Shown: piece by piece, positions 54,701 to 64,000 of the stretch
How the letters are laid out: each line of letters opens with the position of its first letter
Position numbering within the stretch: position 1 is the stretch's first letter
Assembly (NCBI GenBank): GCA_023362775.1
Contig: JALMGJ010000004.1
Span: 82,021,798 to 82,085,797 of the forward strand
Length of the DNA: 64,000 nt
DNA from: Charina bottae
Taxonomy: Eukaryota; Chordata; Lepidosauria; Squamata; Charinaidae
Direction of reading: 5' to 3'
Program-made: the position numbers and the translations under genes
Notes under the pieces: generated by a model
Seen by the model: the letters and a program-made list of their open reading frames with translations, nothing else
Database searches by the model: none
What the model was told of the DNA's origin: nothing

Positions 54701-57700
54701 GGCATACTCAGAATAAACATCAGCTCTACATTGTGAAGTGTTTTAACTTGAAGCATGCTAATTTGATTGCTAATCAATGAGCTAAGCTTTAGGAGAGACC
54801 AGGTGTTGTACAAAGTATAGAACAATCCTTAGGAAAGGATGGGAAAAGGTTTTAAAAGTACATTGAACTAGAATATTAAACAGACAAAACTCTAATTAGA
54901 CATTGCATTTGCAGGGCAAGAATTAGATTCAGATTATATATGGAACCTATAAATGGAGCATGATAATCGAAAATAAGTGACTGGTGCTTCTTTTATTTCT
55001 GCAGCTGCTTATTAATATATATTACAATAACTAATCAATTTATATCAATCTCTGAGACCTGGCTGAGGAGACTCAAGCCAAGGTGTCCTGCACTCTTTTA
55101 TGCCACTTTATTTCCTACGCCAGAAAGGGAAGAATCCAGGTTCTCCAGAAAGCCATGACAGCAATAGCCCTGTAATGTAACTGTGCATTAGTCCTCAGTC
55201 ACTGGCTGGGTACTAACAGTAAGTATAATATTTATTCACAACATTTTGAATATGAACATAGCATCCATAGCAGGAATTCTGATATGGCAGTCTCCAGTTG
55301 CATCAAAATTTCACTCATATTTAAGAGATTCCTCTTCAAATTTTGCAACATCTCTGAGAACAGGAAAAGGTCCAGGTCTGTGTATGCTGGACAGAGATCT
55401 AGTTATCCTGTCCTCACAAATGGCAGTCCATACCCAAAACCTAATCCCTTAAGCTTATCTCATGGACATAAATTCAGTCTATGTTCAGCATGTGGTTTGC
55501 TCTATCCCCAGCCTGGTAGTGTTCGGTTAAGGTTTTTCTTTTTATTTATTTAGAAGCAATAACAACACAGTATGAGTACTTAAAGATTATATTCCAAGGC
55601 AGTATAAGAAAATAATAAGAATTTACGCCCATACTAATGATTATGCACTCTATTCCTACAGCCTTATGAGAGGAATATGGAACCTCTGGTCTGACAGATG
55701 TTGCTGAACCCTAACATTCAGCTGCCCCAACCAGCATAGGAAATGATGAGAGATACTGGGAGGTATAGTTCATAAACAGATAAAATCTATAGTACCCTAC
55801 TTTAGAAGAAATAATGCCTTACATGACAAGGGTGACCATCTAGGTACATTATGGATGCATGGGGTGATGATACAAAAGGCGTTACACCATATCATAGATA
55901 TAGACAGGTCTTGAATTTTCTGCATATTTTCTCAGCTGTTGAGGGGTGTTTCTTTCATTTTTTTAAAGTCTTAAAACTTTAAAGTGAAGACTTTAAAGTG
56001 AAGTCTATTTTAGTGTACACTACACTATAGTTTTCATGTTTTCCATCTAAAACAGCAAGAAAGCATACCACAAAATAATATCAATTGTATTGCAAGGTTC
56101 AGTGATGTTGTTGGGGGAAGTTCAAGTCAAGGAGCCATAAGAAGAATATGGGTACTACATGCATGTAACACATACTTCTGGTTGGCTAGTGTCCCAGTCG
56201 TGAAAACTTAAAGTATAATGTAGTATATATACTTAGAATATAATCCTAATCCTTGAGATCTACAAAGATAATGTATCCCAATAAATTATAACAATAAACT
56301 GTGAATACCTGCCCTCTTGATCCAGTATCTGACTCGGTCCTATCCCGGAACAGGTCTACTGAGTATGGCCTTCCTAGAACCATATAGAAAATTGAAAGCC
56401 AGCATTTAAGTCACAGATTGCAAGCCTGCACCCATCAGTGCTACAATCCAAATTGAAGATACCTTACAGATGGCCATCTTTCCCTGCTTGAACACATCCA
56501 GAAAAGGAAAGCCCATTTATGTTATTGATATGACATTGTTTCCTAATATTCACTAGGAATTTTACTTTAATTTAAAGCTGTTATTACATATACCACCCTC
56601 TGCAATGATAAAGAACATGTCTTGATTTTTATCTATGGGGAACATATCTTTGAGCTCAGCAAAGGCCGAGTGGAGACTAATTTCTCTATAGAGTGTTTTC
56701 TTTCTCTAACTTACAGCAGCTCCATCATATTAGCAGCTTCTAAGCAAGGCAGTCTTAGAATGCAGATTGCTGCTGGGTTGTTCTGTAATTTTAAATATGC
56801 AGACAGTGTGATTCTAATCTTTGTTCTACCAAGGGGTCTGTATTGCCTCGCAGAAAGATTAATTACAGCTCACATCAATTTTGGCCTCTAGATGCCATGT
56901 GAAGAACATAACATAGACAAGGAGGCTGATGAATTTTGATTTTGTCCATCAGCAAAGAGAGCGAAGGGGAGGGAACAGAATTTTAAAAGGGTCCTTTTTA
57001 ATAAATTGAGTTCTTAAAGGAAAATACAGAGGAGAATAAAATGGGTCTTTCTGAAAAGACAATCATTTCTATAGGTCAGTTTATAAGATTAAGAGAAAAT
57101 AGAAAGGTATTGTGTTCTGCATTCCTGCTCTTCAGGGTTAAAAATTATATCAGTCATAAAAGATAGTGAAGATGCTAATAGCAGAAATGTTGCCATATTT
57201 TCCATTTGTGAAATATTTTATTTTGCACTGGGAAAATTTCTAAGGCATTATTTTCTCTCTAGTTAATATTCACAACTGTAACACAGCCACATTTATCCCA
57301 CTGCTTATCTTGTTCCTATAAAGGTGTTTTTTTTCTTAGCTACTCACATTTTCCAATATTTTCCACAAAGTCAGTGCTGATTTTCAGTCTTGTATGGTAC
57401 TGGAACTCATAATTGAGGACAGTTGCCAATGTTATCTAACAGCTTCATAATCTTGACATATGTATTACAATTAAAGGAGCTATTTCCCCAGATAAGCTAA
57501 GTTACCTTAGGACATATAATTATAGAAAAACCTCTAGGTGGCTCCTACTTACTATTACTTAGTTAATAGTATTGAGCTGTGGGAAACAATATAAATCTGG
57601 TCCCTGATTTTTAAGGTATTAATTGATCCTTCTAATTTTATAGGATTAAAAAAGAAAAGGAAAATCCTTTTCCATTTTTCACCAAAAAATTTTCCTAATC

Positions 57701-58700
57701 TGTAGTGTTCTTTTATGCAATATTCCTTAATGCATGTTTTACATACATTCCCTTATTTTTTAAAATAAATAATTTTTTCTCAAAATACCCAATAATGTAC
57801 ATCCCTTTATATATACTTTGTTTATGACTTTTTGAATTATGTGCCCTTCATTAGATGCAATTTTATATTATTTCATTTTTACATAAATCCATTTCTTTTA
57901 CATCCCTTATATAAGTCAGATAGTTTTGAATTCTTTACTGGATGGGTCTGTACCACAGCTACTGAACTGATGTAAGAATATTCTAACTACTTGGTGGATA
58001 AAGTTGCTCAGATCCACTCACAGTTGAATTCCGACTGGACAAGTTATGGGGTTATCTGGGATGAATTTGAGTGTGTGGACAGGGTCCTCCAAACTGTGAG
58101 TTTGGCCACCTGCTTATTAGATCTAGGTGCCTCCTGAGTTGTTCCTCCTGGGTTGTCAATGCTGTCTGGAAGATAATCTGTAGTTGGATCCACACAGTGC
58201 TATTAACTTATTTGAAAGAAGGGGGGGGGTTCCTTTGGTCTTTGAAGGAGGTGGTGTGTGCTTCAGGAAGCTGTCCTTGGACTCAACAATCCTGGATAAT
58301 TCAGTCCTGTCTCCAACATTCCCATGCAACAAAGATCAAATGTTGCTGTGATATAATGAATTATGAGAACTGAGAAACAGCTGTCCAAAGTTCCATCAGA
58401 CTTAAATATGTATTTATCCAACTAGGTATGTTTTAAAAAAACCTGTTCAAATATTAACATTTTGAGTCCAGAAAGATAATATATGTTTTTTTGATATTTT
58501 GGTTCAAGTAAAAAAAAAAGCAGGTCTATTTTGTTTTTGTGTATGGACTATAATGCTGTTATTTCATATTGGTTAGCCAATCTTGTAGATGGATAAAGTA
58601 ATGCTTATTGCAAAGACTGCAATTAAGTAATACAATTCTGGTTTTCTTGGTTTTTTCAAGAAACTTTGTGAAAACACTTTCTGGCTTAGCATTACAAATG
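54701..58700. other. Unassigned AT-rich region, possible conserved noncoding part
   Basis: No gene is recognised in 4 kb. A short stretch at 55695-55770 (GAACCCTAACATTCAGCTGC, then ATACTGGGAGGTATAGTTCA) resembles reptile hAT-type debris. The part from about 56600 to 57000 has mixed composition without repeat signatures (for example GATTAATTACAGCTC) and could be a conserved noncoding element. That is a guess from appearance only. Confidence 0.35.
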
Positions 58701-58709
58701 AATGCAAGT

Positions 58710-58730
58710 GAATTCCACATACTGGAATTC
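58710..58730. repeat. Small perfect inverted repeat
   Basis: GAATTCCA and TGGAATTC flank a 5-base loop CATAC. Confidence 0.9.
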
Positions 58731-58740
58731 ACAAACTGAA

Positions 58741-58849
58741 CAATGTTAGATTGCTATTAAAAGAATTAGAATGGAAATTGCAAAGGTTGGGAAATTTCTC
58801 AACCTTTGCAATTTCCATTCTAATTCTTTTTAATAGCAATCTAACATTG
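58741..58849. repeat. Near-perfect 109-bp palindrome
   Basis: The left arm 58741-58789 (starts CAATGTTAGA, ends CAAAGGTTG) and right arm 58800-58849 are exact reverse complements except for one extra T in the right arm. The 10-base centre GGAAATTTCT is itself palindromic but for its outer pair. It can form a long hairpin or a cruciform. Confidence 0.95.
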
Positions 58850-59411
58850 TTTTTATCAAAGTTTTTCTCAAATTTGGGCTTCTACAAGACAAGTAGTAGC
58901 TCTAATTGAACAATAGGTTATTGAACATTGACAAACTTTCAAATTATCACATTATACATAAATTTAGATACTACCTACTTATAACCTAGGCATAGATTGC
59001 TCCTTTTGGACTTTACTCACAGGTTCTAGTGAGGTTGTTTTATAGATGTATTTTTATTTTGTCTCAAATTTTATTACTGATGTCTTAAGATAGATTTGTA
59101 AGTGCTCACAGATCACTTATGGACACACTTCTTGTACTGGTATAAGACTGTAATAAACTGACTTACTGACTGACAGATATTGTTATTTGTGTTATGCCAT
59201 CCATAGATCACTTTTAAAGTAGTTTTTGGTTGGTTGGTTGGTTTTGTTTTCCATCCTGGATGATATTATTTGATTTGGAATTTGTGAAAAAGTATTGAAA
59301 GCTCCATCTTGGACTATGTACCGTACACCACATGACTTTGGAAGTAATATAAATTATATATTTCATTTCTTTTGACAATCCTGGGTACAATATTAATTGA
59401 TCATGTCAAAG

Positions 59412-59503
59412 TTATCTCATGATTTCTGACATTTTCTATTAATAAATCATAAGCTGAATAATTTGTTTTGAAAACTGCAAGCAACTGCATAATGGTTTTG
59501 AAG
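59412..59503. repeat. 92-bp direct duplication, copy 1
   Basis: It matches 60570-60661 with two substitutions over 92 bases. Confidence 0.92.
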
Positions 59504-60569
59504 ATGTAAAAATCTTGTACATATTTTAAATAAATACCATTTTATTTTTGTACAAGTCAGAAATGCACTGTAAAATATTTGTATCTGCATTATTGTTTGA
59601 ATGGAAAAATTAATATATTTTCCCCATACGTTATGACTTACTGATGGATGTTAAGTTTATATAGTAAACTTTTAAAAGACAAGCCCTTTTTTTTAACCTG
59701 AAAAGACCTTTTTATTACAAATGCAACCTGAATAATAAACATAATACTGAAATGTTAAGAATGTTTCATCAAATTAAAATAGATTTTGGACCTATCTGAT
59801 ACCTTTTACTCATTTAATCATCAGTTAATTTGATACTCCATTTAATTTGATCAAGACCACAGGAAACACATCTGTTATATTAAAAACAGCAAAAAAGTTA
59901 CCCATTATTTTGATTAATGTTTATCACCTGGGGCAGGTAATATTGGATAATTCAATCACTGGTTATAGAAATTTGCCATTATAATTAATTATAAGAAGAA
60001 AATAGTGAATTATGGTAGAAAGAGAAATTACAAGACAGAAAATCCATTTGACAATTACAGAATGATTATATTTTAAAGAACAAGTTTGTATTAATGTGAT
60101 AGGAATACATTTGTTTCCAAATAATGGCAAGTTTTTAAAACATCATGTTTCATATATTTAAATGTGACAGTCATTACCTTTTAAAATATATTTGAAATAT
60201 ATTTTATTTTTAAATTAGTTTTAATTTTAATCAGATTTCTTTATTATGGTGTTAAAACTTGTCCTCCAATTACTTTGAAAAGGTTTTTCTTTTTACTTGC
60301 AAAGAAGGCCTCCACTATTTTCAGGGTGTTCTAGGATTTCTTTAGATAACTTTGGGTAGACTTTTTGCATTTAATGACATTGATATTAAAAAAAAATTGA
60401 AGGGGTGTATGTGTGTGTGTTTTTCCTAAAGAGGAATCTTTTTTAATATATTATTCTGCAGCCTCCATGTCTGCTTCTGTTGCCTGTTCTGCAAAAACCC
60501 ATGGAAATAATTCCATAATATGCTTTTCCTGGAGATTTAATTGCAGCTGGGAAGCCAGGGAACTTCATA

Positions 60570-60661
60570 TTATCTCATGATTTCTGACATATTCTATTAA
60601 TAAATCATAAGCTGAACAATTTGTTTTGAAAACTGCAAGCAACTGCATAATGGTTTTGAAG
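60570..60661. repeat. 92-bp direct duplication, copy 2
   Basis: This is the second copy of 59412-59503. It is directly followed at 60668 by the first copy of the 215-bp duplication. Confidence 0.92.
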
Positions 60662-60667
60662 TCTCAC

Positions 60668-60885
60668 ATGCTACTTTACATGTGAGAATGTGAAAGTCCT
60701 TCCCTACAGAAGATGAGTTATAAGAACCATGCACTTGGTTCATTGGAATCAGTATTGGATATCCTCATTGCTAGTGGTTCCTCCGGTTTGTTTTCTGGTT
60801 TTTCCCAATGATATAAAGGATTGAATTTAAGATATCTTGCACACAAAACCTTGTTTGTTTGTTTGTTTGTTTGTTTATTTATTTA
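60668..60885. repeat. About 215-bp direct duplication, copy 1
   Basis: From ATGCTACTTTACATGT to the (TTTG)n(TTTA)n tract it matches 61093-61312 with roughly ten differences. Confidence 0.9.
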
Positions 60886-61092
60886 TGGGAAGCCAGCAAA
60901 CTTCAGATTTCTGAAGAGATGAATATTCAGTTAAATGTAGACAATACACACTCCTTAACCATATCATGAGAATATATTTTATTTTTTTTCTCTTTTGGAA
61001 AGAAAGTAAAAGAAATTCATTTTTCACCAAATAGAATGAGAGTATCTATTTACTATATGCTAGTCTATAACCACTGTAAAGATTGCTATGGT

Positions 61093-61312
61093 ATGCTACT
61101 TTACATGTAAGAATGTGAAACTCCTTCCCTACAGAAGATGACTTATAAGAACCATGCACTTGGTTCATTGGAATCAGTATTGGATATCCTCATTGCCAGT
61201 GGTTCCTCTGGTTTGTTTTCTGTTTTTTCCTAATGATATAAAGGATTGAATGCAAGATATTTTGCACACAAAACCTTGTTTGTTTGTTTGTTTGTTTGTT
61301 TGTTTATTTATT
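61093..61312. repeat. About 215-bp direct duplication, copy 2
   Basis: It ends in the (TTTG)n tract that forms the tail of the LINE at 61276-61620, whereas copy 1 ends in the same tract without the LINE. Confidence 0.9.
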
Positions 61313-61620
61313 ATTCAATTTATATCACTGCACTGAAGGGGACTCTGGGTGGTTTACAAGGACTCAATAATTAAAATAAATAAAATATTTATTTATTATT
61401 ACAGTACAGCAATCATCATATAAATACAAATAAATTAAATATAAAATTCAAGGGGTGATAAGGTTGTATTTAAAAGGGCTCTATGGCACCAGCCATCCCC
61501 AGGAGGAGCTGTTACCCTTCCCATCCCAGGCAATGCAGCAGAACCAGGTTTTTAAATTCTTCCGGAAGGCCGGGAGCAATGGGGCCTGCCTCACCTCCGG
61601 GGGTAGAATGTTCCAATGTT
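61276..61620 (-). mobile_element. CR1/L2-type LINE 3' tail
   Basis: Plus-strand (TTTG)n and TTTA units at 61276-61312 are followed by the family's 3' UTR signature (GGGGACTCTGGGTGGTTTAC). A C-terminal coding remnant lies at about 61500-61615, which on the minus strand contains LPEEFKNLVLLHCL. It is truncated at 61620 where the Penelope-like sequence begins. Confidence 0.82.
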
Positions 61621-61649
61621 CTTATGTCTTTCTCCTTAAGCATGTGTGC

Positions 61650-62275
61650 TATCATAGACCTTAGGATATTATTTATCTCTATAAAGGGTAGCCAATACAT
61701 CAAGACTAGCAGAGCGCATCCACAAACACCAACTAGCAGTCAGAAGACACGATGAAAACTCCTTAATCTCACAACACATGAACAGACTCAACCATACTTT
61801 CAACTGGGAAACTGTGAGCATCTTAAACCAAGCCAAATCCAAAAATGCTAGAGAATTCCTGGAAGCTTGTCACTCAGACAAAGCAGCCATCAACAGACAC
61901 ATAGAGGTAAACAACATTTACATACCATTCATAAGAGACAATAGAAAAGCCAAAAGACCAGAAAACCTCCTTGCCAGCAATCAACACCCATATATGCAAA
62001 GATTAACACCAGGATTAGCACCAGAGGAATAATCAAACAGCACAATATACCCTAATCAAAGAACTATTAACCCAGTCAATCAACCAAGCAGCAAACAACC
62101 GCCCAATCAAGAAACTCCTAAGGAGAGAACAACACCTCCACCAACACAAGCAGGACAAGCCATGGTATATAAACAGAGAGCAAGTCCGACTCCCTTTTCG
62201 CACTGAAGATGTTGCCTAATCTGACAATGAAACATCTGCAAGAAAACAAGGCTCAGAGAGCACCAAGGACTTCAC
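61650..62275 (+). pseudogene. Penelope-like element 3' end with GIY-YIG endonuclease C terminus
   Basis: Codons from about 61710 read SRIHKHQLAVRRHDENSL, then RLNHTFNWETVSIL, then NAREFLEACHSDKAAINRH, and stop at 62030-62032. This matches the C-terminal GIY-YIG endonuclease region of Penelope-like retroelements, including the conserved Glu in the REFLEA block. The reverse transcriptase part is missing. After about 170 nt comes CACTGAAGATGTTGCC and AATGAAACATCTGCAAGA, a 3' motif I associate with squamate Penelope-like copies. Penelope-like elements use reverse transcriptase plus GIY-YIG nuclease. This copy is 5' truncated. Confidence 0.75.
62202..62240 (+). ncRNA. Hairpin with weak hammerhead-like order in the Penelope tail
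   Basis: GATGTT pairs with AACATC around an internal hairpin. CTGA...GAAAC occur in the order seen in hammerhead ribozymes, which are known from Penelope-like elements. The core CUGAUGA is not intact (CTGAAGATG), so activity is doubtful. Confidence 0.25.
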
Positions 62276-63208
62276 TATTCTTAAAATTAGAACTTTTATC
62301 TTACACTATATATATATTATTTTCATTATCCAACCCTCCTTTTATTTTCCTTTATTTCATTGTTAAATCTATGATATCTATATTCTTCAAAGAAAGTTTT
62401 TTATCTTTTCTTTTTCTACCCTGATCACTTCTATAAATTCTTTATAGAATTTCAAAATATACAACTACAATGATTTTCTAGTTTCTTAATATTATATTAC
62501 TGTAATTGTTCTGTGTAGTACATAACAAAAACCCAATAAAAAAAGTTATTAGCAGTTTTTTAAAAAATGCACATAAAATATTAATGCCATTAAACAATAA
62601 ACTACAATAAACCCTAAAGGCAGTAAAGCACCAGGAATAAGTAGAATTCTAGTCAGTCATAATTAAATCTATAACAGTAGTATTTTTATTCTTATTTTTC
62701 TAAATAAATTTAATAGAACCCTTCTAAAAATTACCTCATTAATCAAGATTTACATCCATGCATTAAAAGTAAGTAAATAAACATGACATTTTAAAAGATG
62801 CATCATTCTTTCTCATTTGCAGACAAATGATTTTGATAAGATGTAACCATTGTGGTAAATGCATCTACTGTATCTTCACACAGTGCCAACATATTGCAGA
62901 CCTTATCTCAGAACAAGACTAAATATTTATATGTGACTATCTAGATGATAATGATGATGATATTAGTAATAATAACAATATCAGCACATGGGAAAAGTAA
63001 TCTGTACTGGACCATGATGTGTAACAAGGGCAGTTGAAAATTCTCCCTTAGGCTCTTACTATGATTGTAAGAAAAGAAAAATAAAGATATATGCTTCTCA
63101 TCTTACCCCCTTGATGCTGATACTGTCAGTCTCAAATAAACATCCCTGTCCCACACACATTGAGCTTTGAATAGCAACATCTAAAATATTTGCTAGATCA
63201 GATGAACC
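62276..63208. other. Unassigned AT-rich stretch
   Basis: Nothing is recognised between the Penelope-like fragment and the hAT MITE. Confidence 0.4.
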
Positions 63209-63216
63209 TTCTAAAC

Positions 63217-63482
63217 CAGGGGTCCCCAACCTGTGGGCCGCGGTCCACTAGTGCGTGGTGGCCTGTTAGGAAGTGGGCCGCACAGCAGGTGAGTGGTGGT
63301 GGTCCACGCTATTGGCTCCCACCTGCAAACCCCTCCCCCCCATCCATGCAATTGGCTCCCACCTGCAAATCCCACCCCCCATCTGCATGATTGGCTCCCA
63401 CCTGCAAACCCCGCCCCCCCAGACCATGGAAAAATTGTCTTCCACGACCAGTCCCTGGTGCCAAAAAGGTTGGGTACCCCTG
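63217..63482. mobile_element. hAT-type MITE with perfect 8-bp duplication
   Basis: The 266-bp element starts CAGGGGTCCCCAACC and ends GGTTGGGTACCCCTG, 15-bp terminal repeats with one mismatch. The duplication TTCTAAAC flanks it exactly (63209-63216 and 63483-63490), as expected for hAT elements. It resembles Charlie-type hAT non-autonomous elements of other amniotes. The centre (63311-63420) is a threefold tandem repeat of about 38 bp built on ATTGGCTCCCACCTGCAAA. There is no transposase. Frames across it are chance. Confidence 0.9.
63311..63420. repeat. Threefold tandem repeat inside the hAT MITE
   Basis: Three units begin ATTGGCTCCCACCTGCAAA and end in C-rich runs of varying length. Confidence 0.88.
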
Positions 63483-63490
63483 TTCTAAAC

Positions 63491-64000
63491 AATCAGAAAT
63501 TCTGTTTATGTTATGGGGAGGATTCTAAGTGTATTCAGTTGCATGGGCCAAGGTTTCTTTCTTCTAATGTTTCCATTCAACCTATAAAAGCTAATAGAAA
63601 TGAGATTATTCATGGTGGAACTGACACATACACATGAGTGGATAATTTATGAAGGGAATAGAATGATAGCACTAAACATGTCAGCTATACAACTCTATTA
63701 ATTACAAGAGCATGTCTTTTCAAAATGCACACATGTTACTGTAGTTTGTGCTCCTAAGCCTTATCCCTAATACACTTACATGTATATAAATTCTAGTGAA
63801 AGCAGATGAGCAAAACTAAAATCAGTAAGATTTAACAGGAAAGTGATTGTGTTTAGAAACAGAGTTTTAAGATAGTCCTTGCTGTAGTGGAATCAGGTGC
63901 TCAATTATTTATTGAAACTGTAGGGTGTACTTTCCATAAACACAAAATATTTTTGTGACTGTTATTTCTAACATTATAGTTTTTTGTTTTACAAAAATGT
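63491..64000. other. Unassigned AT-rich end of the window
   Basis: No feature is recognised. Confidence 0.4.

Overview
The window reads as AT-rich, intergenic or intronic DNA from a squamate reptile (lizard or snake). The evidence is its repeats: a full-length and a 5'-truncated Bov-B (RTE) LINE, several CR1/L2-type LINE copies, a tRNA-headed SINE of Sauria-SINE type with a Bov-B-like tail, further tRNA SINEs, an R4-like LINE, a Penelope-like element, and both Ty1/copia and Ty3/gypsy LTR elements. I found no host protein-coding exon, host tRNA or rRNA gene, or CRISPR array. Every long reading frame that I can identify belongs to a transposable element.

Layout. 1-1345: CR1/L2-type LINE, minus strand. 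1572-4798: full-length but frameshifted Bov-B, minus strand, with 8-bp target duplications. 4807-17280: mostly unassigned AT-rich DNA with short SINE and LINE scraps. 17282-18350: 5'-truncated Bov-B, plus strand, with one nonsense codon. 19105-19630: a palindromic Tc1/mariner-type MITE. 19820-24545: two more CR1/L2 tails and an unclassified LINE 3' end. 24734-25086: a solo LTR with a perfect 5-bp duplication. 27005-27343: a SINE with perfect 14-bp duplications. 27888-28325: an ERV-like solo LTR with a 4-bp duplication. 28534-34026: an almost pristine Ty1/copia element, minus strand. 35200-37560: a CR1/L2 tail, an R4-like LINE and local repeats. 38876-40071: microsatellites and a SINE. 40165-42224: an old LINE and a MITE half. 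45084-53194: a Tc1 transposon split by a 6.5-kb Ty3/gypsy element. 54107-54500: SINEs. 58741-58849: a near-perfect 109-bp palindrome. 59412-61312: local segmental duplications. 61276-62275: a LINE tail and a Penelope-like 3' end. 63217-63482: a hAT MITE with a perfect 8-bp duplication.

The most notable systems are two LTR retrotransposons. The copia element has one uninterrupted gag-pol frame of about 1319 codons and LTRs that differ at one position in 666. Next to the LTR it carries a primer site that looks like half-tRNA(iMet) priming. The gypsy element is decayed (7 differences between its 309-bp LTRs) but its regulatory logic is readable. A 12-nt self-complementarity links the predicted transcript start to the primer site, as in Tf1/sushi self-priming. 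A canonical G GGA AAC slippery heptamer, 8-nt spacer and stem lie exactly where gag meets a -1 pol frame. The integrase ends in a chromodomain. Nesting gives the order Tc1, then gypsy, and LTR divergence suggests copia is the youngest.
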